NCBI GenBank assembly: GCA_950295325.1 | Contig: OX485809.1 | Span: 14,878,001-14,942,000, forward strand | DNA: 64,000 bases | Direction: 5' to 3' | From: Polytrichum commune | Taxonomy: Eukaryota; Streptophyta; Polytrichopsida; Polytrichales; Polytrichaceae | Part shown: positions 12,491 through 24,849 of the stretch, piece after piece | How positions within the stretch are numbered: position 1 is the first letter of the stretch | Layout of the letters: every line of letters starts with the position of its first letter | The notes under the pieces: generated by a model | Databases searched by the model: none | Told to the model about the DNA's origin: nothing | Seen by the model: only the letters and a program-made list of their open reading frames with translations | Position numbers and translations under genes: made by a program

Positions 12491-13198
12491 GTAGGTGAAT
12501 TATGTTATGTGTATCTTTAAAATAAATTCAACATGAAAACAGTGTATTATACCACACACCATCTGTGGACGTTGAGGCCGTTATTGTTCCATAATTTTGA
12601 AATGGTCAGCAGTCAACAATAGTACGTAGAGTGGATGGTGTGAGCATGGTCCGGAACTTTACTTCACATGCACGGATGCTACAAGCCTAGGCAACACAAA
12701 CATGTACTCAATAGTTTTTAGGTTCCATGTCATTCAAAAAAGTCACATATGACATTGGTCTTGAGCATTGTGATTTCAACACACCTAATACATTACCAAA
12801 AAAACAAATATCAAAAGTTGGGTTAACAAATTTGTGGCATGATAACACCAATTGTCCATCCAACTGGATAGCACTTCATTGTGTTTTTCATCCATATAAG
12901 GTGCGAGAAAAGTGGATGACAAACTATGATAACAACAATGCATTGCCAATTTCCATCCATGTAGGCATGATATCATCCATAATTATCATATTATATCCAC
13001 AAGTTGATTGATCATGACTAATAACTAGCTCCCGCAACTCTCCTCTCATTGGTTATATAGTCCATACTCTTGTAATCAACTAAGTACTTATCTGGAAGTC
13101 ATTGTAGCTAGCAAATGAGTGACATCTTCTTGTAAGTAGCACATAATAAGGTCCCAAACACAATTTGCATCCCTTTGAAAGGATCCTTTGTTGCAGCC
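12491..13198. other. intergenic, no gene seen
   Basis: AT-rich. Only short uninformative open frames on both strands. Confidence 0.45.
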
Positions 13199-13201
13199 TT
13201 A

Positions 13202-13576
13202 GGGTTGGTTCACACAGGTCCCAAGTCATCTCAAGTTACTTGAGGTCAATCCATGCAACATCAATGGTTGAGACCATGGAAGTTGGGACTTGCCACTTCA
13301 CACATGTCCCCTATTCCAAGTCCCAAATCCTGAATATGACATGGACGCCTACATGGCAACAACACTTGTTGGAGTTAATTCTTGGGACTTGCGTTGGGAG
13401 TAGGGTCAGGCCAGAAAAACTAAACCCAACTCTCAACACAAGCCCCCCGATTACATTTCTCAGATAATATAATCAAGATTCCGACTTTCATAATAATCAA
13501 CCCATGTCCTAAACGCCCACAAGTTGTGACTTTGCCTCCGTGTTGGGATTTGGGCCCCATGTGAAAGAACCGGCCC
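13202..13576. mobile_element. Tourist/PIF-Harbinger-like MITE family M2, complete copy
   Basis: A 375-bp element with imperfect terminal inverted repeats: GGGTTGGTTCACACAGG on the left against CATGTGAAAGAACCGGCCC on the right. It is flanked by TTA on both sides (13199-13201 and 13577-13579). A 3-bp TTA duplication with G-rich ends is the hallmark of PIF/Harbinger MITEs. A second copy, lacking the left end, lies at 26776-27135. No coding capacity. Confidence 0.8.
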
Positions 13577-13579
13577 TTA

Positions 13580-14247
13580 ACGCTAGGTCAAAGAACAAGG
13601 TCTTGAGCTTTTTGTTATACATTATGTGTTCCAAGGGGGTTCCACGGTGTACATGTGTCTTCTTGGCCTCGATCGAAGCACTGCCTTGGAACGGCTTCCA
13701 GATATATAAGTAAGTACACAAAGGTAGGAAGCACCCAACCAACCGAACCGTCGATGCAACATAGTCCTCTAACTTAACGTAACTTAAAGCTCCCTTTGCA
13801 TCTTGGTTGGGGAGGTTGCCGATCGGCCTACGTTACATGAGCCTCGGGGTTCGTGGCGTCCATGGAAACTCATCCACCATGGATGAAGGGGCTCTAGCTT
13901 CTTATGAAAAAACTTACGACACAACAAGTCTCTTCCATGCCGAGGGTTGATTCGTTCCAATTGGATTGAGCATTAAACCAATGTGAAGTTTTTGATAGTG
14001 TTTATGGAACCGTATCATTGAAAAACAAAGAAGGGGATCTAGTTCAACTACTTCTTTATGTGAACGGTGCAGATCCAAGAACGGACACCCAAGATTACAT
14101 GCTAAAGCTTTGTTAACCATTTCAAACTCAACCGTCAACATTTCTTTCTTTTTTCTTTCTTTTTTTTGGGGGGGGGGGTGGGGGAAGGGGACAAGAGAGT
14201 GTTGTGTGACCTTCTTCTCACTCAACGTTAGTGGACTTTGATCGATA
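13580..14247. other. intergenic, no gene seen
   Basis: Contains a T-run followed by a G-run near 14160-14180. No gene signal. Confidence 0.45.
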
Positions 14248-14449
14248 TTAGCTCCACAACATTGTGGGATTGATCCGAGCTTTTTCAAATACATTTAACG
14301 ACGTACAAAAGATTTCAACCGTGTAGCAAACAACAACAACAAAAGGAACCAATAAAGGGCCATGTACCTTGGACGAATTGATGTAGACACCACCGAATCC
14401 GTAGCCTGCAGGCTTATGAATCAACATATCAGATCTGGCAACCACTGTA

Positions 14450-14838
14450 TATATATATATATATGAATGATTCCAAAACCTGAACAAACAATTGAATACC
14501 TTACAGTGGCTCTCGGCGGAGAGGAGTCCCGACTCCCGAGGCGCGTATCGGTGGTTAAGATAGTCATATTTCAGATTCAGGAATCCTTGGGACGGATTCC
14601 GGCTAATGTACGTACATTCCATGCAATGCCAAATCGGGGGGTGGGTTTGGAGGTATACATGTTTGTTGCTTTCCCGCATTAGCCCTAGAACGTGGGAGCC
14701 ATCGAGCCACGGGGAACACGTTCCCGTTGGGTGGGAACCGTCGTTCTCGTCATCCGGTGAGTCCAACCCCGAGTCCGGAAAGAACCGGCGGTTAGTTGGA
14801 GATGGACCGGTGGCAGTGTTCGAGATTGAAGTCTTCAA
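14450..14838 (-). other. unidentified exon-like open frame in a GC-rich island
   Basis: On the minus strand the frame is open from 14838 (TTG; no ATG at that point) and looks protein-like down to a possible donor AAG|GTATTC near 14505. Beyond that it runs into a (TA)n tract. Peptide words include FFPDSGLDSPDDEN, LMRESNKHVYLQ and YDYLNHRYAPRES. The block is visibly more GC-rich than its flanks. I do not recognise a family. It could be one exon of a gene, a captured gene fragment in a transposon, or chance. Confidence 0.25.
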
Positions 14839-15204
14839 TGCCCTTCAAGTGCAATTCGGCCCTATGAAATATACCTCTCTCAAAACAACCCTTCAAAACG
14901 CGACCCATAATTGAAAACGAAGACGTCACTTGAAGTCCTCGATATAGTCTGTTCGTCGCAAGAACCGACAAGCATAGGGCATCGTCACTACAAGAAGTGG
15001 AGTTAGATGGTTGATTTTTAAAGCTTCATATCGCACTGGAAACGTGTATCATGTATAATTCATGCCCAAGTTTAGAATGAGTTTTGTATTTCATTTCTAT
15101 AGTCTTGGATCGACATCTTGGATTTGGATCAGCCCTTCAATTGAAAGGCTGGAATTTGAGAGCCCTTCAAAATGAAACTCATATGAGAGCTTCAATCTTG
15201 AACA

Positions 15205-15565
15205 CTGACTGGTTGAGTTCGAGAAATAACCAGTTGAAGTTGGAGACTTCAGGGAATTTACCGATCATTTTAGAAGAATCTATAAAATATACCTCATATG
15301 AATAAAGCAAAACCGGAAGACATCAACATGTAACCGGTTAGATTTAGAATCACTAGGATCTTGACCGATTGTGCCCAAAAACTTCCCGGGCATTGGTTGA
15401 GATCCTAGTGTTTTCAAGTCCCACCAATTACATGTTGACATCTTTCGATGGACTTTTCTTTTATTAAATTGAGATATATTCTATATATTTCTCTAAAATG
15501 ATAAGTAATTTTCTCAAAGTCTTTGGACTTCAACCGGTTATGCCTCAAGCTTAATTGGTTCATTT
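15205..15565. mobile_element. foldback element F1 (long inverted repeats)
   Basis: Two arms of about 175 bp face each other around 15382 (CTTCCCGGGC). Examples are CCAGTTGAAGT...AACATGTAACCGGTTAG on the left and CCAATTACATGTT...ACTTCAACCGGTTA on the right. Similar single arms occur at 29660-29880 and, reading the other way, 62690-62885, so the unit is a dispersed family. No open frame. Confidence 0.7.
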
Positions 15566-15869
15566 ATAACTAGTGGTTGGTTCTCCCCATTCATTGGTCG
15601 GACCCAAAAAGACGGAGGGAGGGAGGGGGTCCCATTTAAGTGGGAAGGGATCCCCCGCTTTTTCAGGTGGCAGATGAGGATGCTCCAAAAGCCACACTTG
15701 TCATTGCCTCTTGCAATGCCCATGCACGGCTCATTGGGCATCTCTTTTGCTTCACGAGTAAGTTAAGTTCAATGGAGCCTTAAAAGGACCGTGGTCTACT
15801 ATATACTACTTGAACGAGACTTTCGTTTTCTTCCTTCAATTTCATGGGGAATATCTCTTTCTCAAATAA

Positions 15870-16719
15870 GGGCCACTTCACACACGAGACTGAGAGCCCG
15901 TGACCGTTACACTTCAAGCACTCCCATTGGTGGAAAAGGCGGAGCCGGTCCAAGTTCGCTGCTTCACACTACGCTTTGTCGTGTAAACTAAGATCGTTAA
16001 ACACAACAGATCGAGTGTCGTCATCAACATCAATTAGAAAAATAAACATAGCAAACTAATATGCTAAACAACCACCTCTTCAAGTTTCTTGAGATTGGAG
16101 AGAGAAACCCTCATACTTGACAACAATGGCAAGTCAAGATGCCTTCCTCTCCACATAACCCCAATCCTAAGTGGATTTCATCCATGGAGTGGATGAACAA
16201 CTAACTAGGACTCCCAATGGAGTCCATAATCCATCCAAACACACATGGACTCCTAATGGAGTCCATTTACTCCTAATTTGACGTGACTTAGCCCCCGATG
16301 TCACCTCACGTGACAGCTTGAGGGACCAACGGAGTATATATGTGAATGCAAGATGGATGTCAAGTCTACGTGGATTCCTACATGGCATCGAATGGATCAT
16401 GGTTCATGGTCACTTGGATTGTTTTCAAAAATTACCTCTCGGAGGTAGGCTTAACATAAATTTGGGAGACCATGGCACTCCAAATGCTCACAACCATTGG
16501 TTTATTCTATTTTATCATGTGTGAGGACCCACATGAATAGAGATTTCATTGAAATAGCATTTGGTTGAGAGCCTAGTCACATATGGCTTCACACTATACT
16601 TGAAGATCCGTGACCATGCTACATGATGTTGGAGGTGTGTTGGGACGGCCATTGGACACTTTCTTTTGGGCTCTCACACCTTCATGGTCACGGCTCTTGG
16701 CTCGTATGTGAAATGGTCC
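15870..16719. mobile_element. Tourist/PIF-Harbinger-like MITE family M3, copy 1 (interrupted)
   Basis: Starts GGGCCACTTCACACACGAG and ends CTCGTATGTGAAATGGTCC, with TAA flanking both ends (15867-15869, 16720-16722). It shares its whole length with copies at 22460-22963 and 49002-49500, except for an extra 339 bp at 15977-16315 that is absent from copy 2. Frames inside it are not conserved as proteins. Confidence 0.88.
15977..16315. mobile_element. probable solo LTR nested in MITE copy 1
   Basis: A 339-bp insertion starting TGTCGTGT and ending CACGTGACA, i.e. TG...CA with short inverted ends. It is flanked by GCTT on both sides (15973-15976, 16316-16319). The empty site is seen in copy 2, where CTACGCTT runs straight into GAGGGACC. 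Size, ends and a 4-bp duplication fit a solo LTR or TRIM remnant. No internal domain is left. Confidence 0.65.
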
Positions 16720-16883
16720 TAAGTAGTGGGGGTGGGAATTCTCGAGAGAAGGAATCATGGCATTGGTTGTCGGAGTGGGGGCATTTACTTTCAAGGAATG
16801 TGGAGGTGGCATGTGTCAAGTGGTGGGCCCTGCATAGGGGATAATCAACGGTGGTAAGCGCCGCTAGGTGGCGGCTCATGCCC

Positions 16884-17190
16884 TGATCACGTCAAACTTT
16901 CCGTCCGGTTCGAGCCATGAAATTGTTGGGGATTATGCTAAGAAATAGACGTTGGTCCACCACTTTTCACACTATTTACAGTCGGAGATGGTGACGGAGG
17001 GTGTCTGAAGTGGCTGGTGTGATCAACCCCTCATGCACTGATCACACCAAACTTTACGTCCGGTTCCAACATGAAATTGCTGGGGATTATGTTCATAAAT
17101 AGATATTGGCTCACCACTCTTGACACTATTATAGTCATGCATGCTAACGGATGGTGCCAAAAGTGACCGGTGTGATCAACTCCTCAAGGT
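16884..17190. repeat. 155-bp tandem duplication
   Basis: Two diverged copies begin at 16884 and 17039 with TGATCAC..CAAACTT. They share GTCCGGTTC, ATGAAATTG and TGGGGATTATG. No coding role is evident. Confidence 0.75.
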
Positions 17191-19166
17191 GTTGCATGGG
17201 GATGGAAGGCGGTTGTTGCGTCCACGTGGTTGCGTCAAAGGCTAGGAACTTCACACCATGTATATGAGTATGCCTATGGAGCACGTCTACTACCTCTATG
17301 TGAAGCTCGTTCAACTTGCAAATTGTGCAATTTTTTGTTTGTTTGTTTGTGCTATGTATAAATTGGTCTTTCTATTACATCTTGAATAAGTAGTGTGATG
17401 GCTCCTAGCATGCAAGCAACAATGCATGCTTGAGGCCAAGAGTGGAGTTCTTCTTCAATTGCAACAACTTATGAGTCATCTAACATGGCCTATGAACCTC
17501 TTCAAGTTCCCCTCACAACCCACACCGACCTCGTGACCTCCCTTGAACCTTTCAGCAACATTTAAACTTTTGAGTCTAAGTCCTATCTAGCACACTCGCC
17601 TTCCATGTAGACCACATATTACCGTTTCCCCTGAAGACATGACCCACACCTAATGAAAAATCTGACACTCCAATTGATTGTGAGGAGACATAACAATATT
17701 CAACAATATTGTCTTGTTACATGGCCCTTGCAAACATCCCCATATGATTCTTGCATCTTAACTTCGGATTCTTATATTCATGCTCCCACAATTTCAATGT
17801 TAGGGGTATAGGTTGGGTTAAACCACATGCTACAACTTGGGTCATTCAATCAGTTCCATCATCAATCAACTAGATGGATATTATTGGCCTATTTCCCGCC
17901 ATGATATATATATATAGACATGTTTTGCCTATGTTCAACTCAAATTAGAGAAATGAACAACAATACTTGACTGAATAATGTTAAGGATACTACTTTCTCC
18001 TCAAACTTATAATATAAGTCTCAGTTTCAAACATGATGCTCTCAAGCTTGATAGGCCACCTCTCTAAACCCTAAGTAAACCCTACACCTATCGAGACTAT
18101 CAACCGCTATCCTTCAAGCAACCCTTCCAAAAAAAACTCCAAGGTGGTGTTTCTTAGGTGGGAGGCTATGAGGCAAATTCTTGTCTCATTTAGTGTGGAA
18201 ATAATTGGCGTGGGCCATACTAATTTTTTTAGTCAAGGTGGAATCAATGTGGGTCCAAGACTTAGGGTCTCCCCCAAGTCTTCATGAAGTCTTTCGAGAA
18301 ACACACTAAATATTAATTATACGAAAAAAGTAACACAAAAAAATAATCACACACATTAATTTCTAAAGAATAAAAAATTGATGTGATCCACATTAATTTT
18401 CTTTTAAAAAGTTAGCGTGGGTTGAGAATTATTGTAGTCCACAGTAATTCTCATTGTGAGGATCAACATTGACTCTAGAAAATTACAGGTGCCCACAATA
18501 ATAGGACTATTGAGTGTAGCTTCAAAATTGGCATTTCAAGGTCCTCCAACACCCACACCTTCACAAAATTAACCCCCATACATGTAGGCCAATAAGAAAC
18601 ACAAATGATCAATTATAGATATTTTCATTGGAAGATGACATGTTTAGCTTGTGATGATGTTTCTACTTTAGTATGTTTACATCAAAACAATGCAACAAAG
18701 CAAAGAGAGTATGCGATGCTCACTATTGGTATTGTAAAATGGTCAACTTCATCGTACATAGAATTGTCAACCTCATTTGCATCCAATTTTTGTGCTTCAT
18801 GCATGTAGCCTAGAAGTTATAGAGAATCAATTTCGGTAATTATTAGGTGGATTTCCCAAGGAATTCACATGCAAGGCCCTAGGCTTGTTCAATAGATTCA
18901 AGATCCTATCTTGACAAATTCTTTGCACACATCACAACCTCGCACCTAATACTCGTGCTAAATAATAGGATACAATTCAAACTCTTTACATACACAACTT
19001 GATGACCAATACAAGGTTTTCATGAACCAACCTGTTGTCATTTTTCTCCTTCTTTTCTAGGTTTTTTTGGTGTAATCAAGGCAATTTATGTTTGTGGCAC
19101 ATCATCAATCATTTGAGGATGTGCTATCTTGATGATTACATTTAGTGGAGATAGTGAAACACTCAT
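17191..19166. other. intergenic, no gene seen
   Basis: AT-rich, with many short AATTA/TTAGTGTGG words that look like decayed element ends. No gene or RNA signal. Confidence 0.45.
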
Positions 19167-19325
19167 AATATCATTCATATCCATAGAAGTGTTAGGTATG
19201 ACTGACAATATTCCATTGTATATTCTTGAATATTCACCCTCACATTTAGATTAAATGTGAAGAATATTTTGTGAAAATTATTGTCAATCCCACAAAACAT
19301 TGTTATGGATATGAATAATGTTATG
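19167..19325. mobile_element. short TIR element family M4, copy 1
   Basis: Left end CATTCATATCCATAGAAGTG, right end CATTGTTATGGATATGAATA: imperfect inverted repeats about 25 bp long around an AT-rich core. A better preserved copy is at 28905-29030. Confidence 0.6.
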
Positions 19326-19689
19326 CGACGAGACTAGGTACAAGGATTTAATACATGCATGGGCCCACAAAACTTGGGAAAGTAAGTCTATAAAGGCTTG
19401 CGAGTGTTGGTTTTCATGATAAAGACATCAAAGCTTAGTTTTCATGATAGATTTTGGGAGAGAAATAAAGATGACTCTGATTGCAGCTAGATTTCAAGTT
19501 AGGTACATGCAACATTTACAACTCCGAAGTATTGAAACATCACTTCCTATTAGTCCAAAGCAATTCTCATTGAGTGTACGCTTGAGCCTATTCCAAACAT
19601 TCTCTCTACCTTATTTCTATTTTTCAAATTCGATACATCATAACATTCTATATGTATAAACACTCCGAAAATCATGGGTTCTTTTACCC

Positions 19690-20225
19690 ATTGATACTCT
19701 TTCATTGGATGGTTATATAATCTACTACAATTTAGATTTCTAATTCATACTCGTAGATTTGAAACTCGTCTAGTGGGAGGATCCTTGTGGTAAGAACCAT
19801 GATTCCCGTAGTGGACAACAAGACTAATCAATAATCTAACAACTAATCAACACACTTTTAGGGTGCTTGATTAGAACAAGTAGGTGAGCCGGTTGAGTGA
19901 GAAGTTGCTTTGATAAAAGCTTGGTGAATTAGAGTGTGAGTCAACATCATCCAACGGCTTTCACTAGATAGTTTTATGATGATCTACTACTATAGGAATT
20001 CTCAAATCCATAACCGTGAATATCAAACATGTCTAGTGAAAAGAAAAGAAACGAAAAAACCATTGATAAAGAACCACACTTTCCGTATGGAAAACAAGGT
20101 TTACATTTTTTAACAACTAGTCAACATACTTTTAGGGTGTTTGCTTATAACTAGTAGGTAGGCCGGTTGAATCAAGAATTGCTTTGAGTAAAAGCCTAGT
20201 GAAATAGTAGAGTATGAAAGCTTGG
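19690..20225. repeat. 274-bp tandem duplication
   Basis: Two diverged units, e.g. AACAACTAATCAACACACTTTT at about 19838 and AACAACTAGTCAACATACTTTT at about 20112. Both are followed by AGGGTG, a GTAGGT block and GCCGGTTGA. Confidence 0.75.
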
Positions 20226-21390
20226 GCACATGGTAAAAAACTAAGTCACTTCAGTTACATGCAACCGCTTGGGAGGGTCAGGTAGCCAATTGAGTGGCGA
20301 TAGTGTGTAGCTAAATCCATGTTGCAGCCAAGGTAGGTCACTGTGTATGCTACATATTGTAGTAAAAACACCGCTTGCATTTTATCCCAATGCAGTATGC
20401 ACATTGCATATGCATTACCTTATAGTAAAAATAAGTGTTGTTGTTGTTGCAAATTTTTAATATTGCGGTCCATGTTTTCCAAGGGTTGCCTGGATTGTGG
20501 AAGCTTGGGCTATGTGCCTAGCCTCTAAGCCCTAAGCACATGAGGCTAAAGCAATTCAGGGTGATGGAAGTGTTGTTGTGGAGGGCCCCGCACTAGGAGT
20601 GACAGGTGTTGCTACAAAACTCCTATCATCTAGATCCTCCGAACTTTCACAACCGGATCCATTGAGGTGGCACCTGACACCCATGATGTAGCTATTGTTG
20701 CTTGGGGCTTGCAACCCGGGCAATGGCAGTAGTTGGCTGCCTCCGCGAGCCCAAAACGGGCATTGTGCAAGGGTCATATGAATCTGCAACATTGTCCAAA
20801 GGTTTGTATGGAGAGGAAGGAAGCATGGAGTCCACAATGACACACGGGTCGATTCATCATTGGAAGGATCGAGCCGCACCACCTAAGTTAGGAGAGTTAG
20901 CTAACAATATGATTTAGTGGAATCGACTAACTCATATGCTAGATAAGTGATTGCATGGCTACACATCCTAGTTACCATAAACCAAAGGTTGACCAATTTA
21001 AGAGAGGAGTTAAGGTTGAATGACACAAGTTTTGTTCAACTTGCCCAATTTTTGAACATGACACTAATAATATGACATTATAATTCGTGGCCCACACCCT
21101 TTGCCTTTAATTATAATTAGTGCCTAAATTTGAACATTGAAATTACAAATTTGTATTATTATAATTATGATAATACTTTGACGATTAATATATATGCTAA
21201 AGTACAACAATGTAAGAAATAATGTGGTCCACCTCTCAGCAAAACGGAGAAGAAATGGAGAAAATGAAAGGCGAGCATTCAAGAAAAAAACTTGTGAGCT
21301 CCTCGTTCAAAAAAGTTAGTTAGCATTAAGGGTATGGGTGAGTTAAGATATCTTCACAAAAACAAGGTCCCAACAGTCAGCTAACTTCTA
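20226..21390. other. intergenic, one GC-richer patch, no gene named
   Basis: At 20560-20880 the DNA is GC-richer, with overlapping short open frames on both strands (e.g. minus 20882-20556). I see no family resemblance, splice pattern or start context that would support a gene. Confidence 0.35.
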
Positions 21391-21397
21391 GCTTGAT

Positions 21398-21775
21398 ACA
21401 CTAAATACAATATTTAGTGTCACCAATCCTAATTGTCTTGCTCAATAGTAATTGTAAATTGTGGTATACTGTCACCAACACTAAACGTTAACCCAACATT
21501 AGTTGTCATTCCTTGTAATTTTTTGGGGGAATTAAAGATTTATAGCGTTCCAAACATTGTCACTTACCAAGTGATTATCATCCAGATTTCAATCATCGAT
21601 GACAATAGTTCATCACAAGTTGCTGGCAAGAGAAGGTAGGGTTTTGGCCAATGAATGAACTCATCCATCATCCATGACAAAATTTGTCCACTTATTCATA
21701 AGAAGCATCATCTGAAAAATTACCATAGTGACATAGAAAACCATATGACGCTAAATATCATACTTAGTGTAGTTT
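21398..21775. mobile_element. MITE family M1, copy 2
   Basis: Starts ACACTAAATACAATATTTAGTG and ends CGCTAAATATCATACTTAGTG. Compared with copy 3 it carries an internal near-duplicated stretch around GTTGCTGGCAAGAGAAGG, also present in the kinase-intron copy. Non-coding. Confidence 0.75.
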
Positions 21776-21892
21776 TTACTTAAACTTTACTTTTGACTAG
21801 TTAGTGTGGTTGAGAGATAGATTAGCTCTCATATAGGTTAGCCAACTCATATGTTAGTTAACTCTCTTAACATGGCAATGCATGCATAATAT

Positions 21893-22192
21893 AACTACAC
21901 TATATATGGTATTTAGTGTCACATGGCATTTAATGTCATTATGTTAATTGATTGGCAATTATAAATAAGTGAACAAGCATTGTCATGGATGATTGAAATT
22001 TGGATGAAACATCACTTGGTAAGTGACGGTAATTGCAACACATTAAATCTACAAACCCCTAAATTTTTTTACAAGGAATGAAAAATAATGTTGGGTCTAC
22101 ATATAGTGTTGGTGACACTATATTGCGGTTTAAAATTAGTATTGAGCAAGACCATTAGTATTGGTGACACTAAATATCATATTAAGTCTAGT
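21893..22192. mobile_element. MITE family M1, copy 3, inverted relative to copy 2
   Basis: Reverse-complement match to 21398-21775, only about 115 bp away, so the two copies form a long imperfect palindrome. Shared words (read on the minus strand) include GTCTTGCTCAATACTAATT and CCAAGTGATGTTTCATCC. Confidence 0.75.
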
Positions 22193-22459
22193 TTGAGTGG
22201 TTATTACTCTAACCGGAGCCTTAACCGGGATGTGCGGCCGGACTTTTAACTTACGTTATGGTAACTTGAAGTATGAAAGTTAGGTCTCCGATTTGAGAAG
22301 ATTGAGTGTGTAGGAGTACACCACATAATAACATATAGTGGACTAACTTAACTTAACTAATGTGCCGTGATCATTAGTGGAGATGGAGTGTGATGGACAA
22401 GTCCCGACTTTCTTCACCACTAACTATGTACACACAAACCCGCTATGATGTAAGTGTTA

Positions 22460-22963
22460 GGGCCATTTCACACACGAGACTGAGAGCCCGTGACCATTAC
22501 TCTTCAAGCACTCTCATTGGTGGAAGAGATGGAGCCGGTCCAAGTTCGCTTCACACTACGCTTGAGGGACCAACGGAGTATGTGAATGCAAGATGGATGT
22601 CAAGTCTACATGGATTCCTACATGGCATCAAATGGATCATGTTTCAAGGTCACTTGGACTATTTTCAAAAACCATCTCTTGGAGGTAGTAGGCCTAACAC
22701 AAAACCACTAGGAGACCATGGCATTCCGAACGCTTGCAACCGTTGATTTATTCTATTTTATAATGTGTGAGGATCCGCATGAATAGAAATTCATTGAAAT
22801 AGCATTTGGTTGAGGGCCCGGTCACATATGACTTCCACTACACTTGAGGGTGGGTGACCACACTGCATGATTTTGGAGGTGTGTTGGGACAACCTTTGGA
22901 CACTTTCTTTTGGGCTCTCACAATTTCATGGTCACAACTCTTGGCTCATGTGTGAAGTGGTCC
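22460..22963. mobile_element. Tourist/PIF-Harbinger-like MITE family M3, copy 2
   Basis: 504 bp, from GGGCCATTTCACACACGAG to CTCATGTGTGAAGTGGTCC, flanked by TTA on both sides (22457-22459, 22964-22966). This uninterrupted copy shows the empty site of the insertion in copy 1. Confidence 0.9.
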
Positions 22964-23106
22964 TTAGGTGAGCTGTGGGAACTCAACTCGTTCTCTTGCA
23001 CTCATCTCCTCAACAACCATGCTCAAATTTGTGCAACATAGCTAGTTAGTACTTACCTATGTATGGCCCCCACTGCACCGCCAATTTGGGGCTAGACTAA
23101 TTATCC

Positions 23107-23421
23107 CAATTAGTGTGTGTTACAATTCAGACTAACTCGGTGGAATAACGTCTTGTTCGGGTGCCTAATTTATATTACCGCAAGTTGAAAAAGGTCGTTT
23201 GGACATTATAGAACGTAAATGACTTTACTTGATAAAATATTACATTCTCATTAAATTGTCGAGGAGGAGGGCCTATAGGCCTTTCCCGAAATGCCGCCCT
23301 CTGAGGCGGCCACGTCGCCCCAGAGGGTTAGGGTTAGGGTTAGCCTCCTCCTCGACGAAGTTTTCGAGGAGAGGAAGTTTTCTTATAGTGCTGCATAACT
23401 CCGAATAGTAACACGCATTAG
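23107..23421. mobile_element. MITE family M5 carrying a GC-rich hairpin insert
   Basis: Outer inverted repeats AATTAGTGTGTGTTACAATTC and GAATAGTAACACGCATTAG. A shorter copy without the GC-rich part is at 29883-30072. The insert at 23259-23355 is itself bounded by TCGAGGAGGAGG and CCTCCTCCTCGA. It contains an inner CCCTCTGAGG/CCAGAGGG stem and three GGGTTA units (23325-23342). Confidence 0.65.
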
Positions 23422-24849
23422 TTATGTTAAGGTAACTACCCGTTAACTAGAATTTTGCCACAACATCGGGTTTAGTTATGGCTAGCATTAGCTAAGGCAA
23501 CTAAGCCAAGTTTCAGTTGCACTCTCGGTTAGTGGCTAGTTAGGTTGAGTTAGCTAGAGTTTTTTATGATTGGATCAGGCTTAGCTAGAAGCTAGTATTC
23601 TTTATGAAGAATATAATTGGTATTGTCTTTTTAGTTCTCTCCCTAACTGTCCATGAGGCTTGACGTATGAAACGTAACTAGACTTTTTATGTTAGTTGAA
23701 AGGCTAGATATGTTAACTAGCATTGTGGCCACCCAACTAAACATTTGGCAATAGTTAAGTTAACATTTCTCCCTAGCACTCCTTAGTATTGGCGAAGGAT
23801 AACTAATAGTGTGGTTGGGGCCTATAGTGATCAATTTTTGGTCTTTAAGTAACGACATCCACTAAGTTAGGTCACGTTAGAGGTATTGAGAGAATGGGAG
23901 CAACCCTCTGGTGTGTTGGTGGTGCATCTTGTTTTTTGGTGTGTTAGTCATAAATTCTCCGAATCTAATAGATACATTGGATATAGACATGCTAGATCCA
24001 CCAAACTCGCAACTCCCAAGAAGTTCGTAAGCTCACTTTACATGTTCCCATGAGAAAACGAGAGAACCAAATTCAATTGAGGCCGAGAATAGGAGCAAAA
24101 TCTATTTGAATCTTTCTTGAATTGTAGGTCCTAACATGGGAAAGGCGAGCTCTTCATGAATAGACCTTCCTATGAAACTCGGGTTTTTTTCCTCCTTCTA
24201 TTTCACCCTCTATTTAGCTTCTCAAGGATTAGTACACTATTTACAATTGCAACGAGCATGCCAAACTATATATGTGTGTATGTGTGTGTGTTTATTTATT
24301 TATGAATGGTGTACATGAAAAATGTTTCCCAGTTTACATATTTTTTCTCATGCCAACTTATAATTTCACATTCATAACATTACTCAGTTGATGAGTTGTG
24401 ATCATGAGCCTTGTAGTATATTCAAGAATTAAAGCCTCCGGATGTTAGAATCCCAATGCTTCAGACTGAATCTGAAGTCAGGATAGTTGAACACACCTCA
24501 TCAGCTAGGAAATGTTAGTTGAGATTTAAGTGGGTGTCAAGCATTAGAAGATTGCCATGTGGATATGTTTGGTTGTTTATTTAGAGCCCAAAGAATTAAA
24601 CACTCTAAACAGATATAGATAGTGGAACATACAATCACACTTCTTCTTCTTTTTTTTGGGGGGGGGGGTCAAACTTGTGGGTAAAGTAAGCATGTTCACA
24701 AAGGTACAGTTAGGTCGGTGCACTTAACTTTAAAGTTGTGTTAACTAAGGATATAACAAATAAGTTGCCCACAAGAGCAAGTAAATGAGGCTATTTTATA
24801 TGGTTAGCTTCTTAGCACATCAAAATTAGAGAGTTGAGAACAAGAAAAC
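23422..24849. other. intergenic, no gene seen
   Basis: AT-rich. A T-run followed by an 11-base G-run lies near 24650-24668. No coding or RNA signal. Confidence 0.45.

Noticed and set aside
23325-23342. Interstitial telomere
   Set aside because: Only three GGGTTA units within a small hairpin, not a telomeric tract. Reported instead as part of a captured block.
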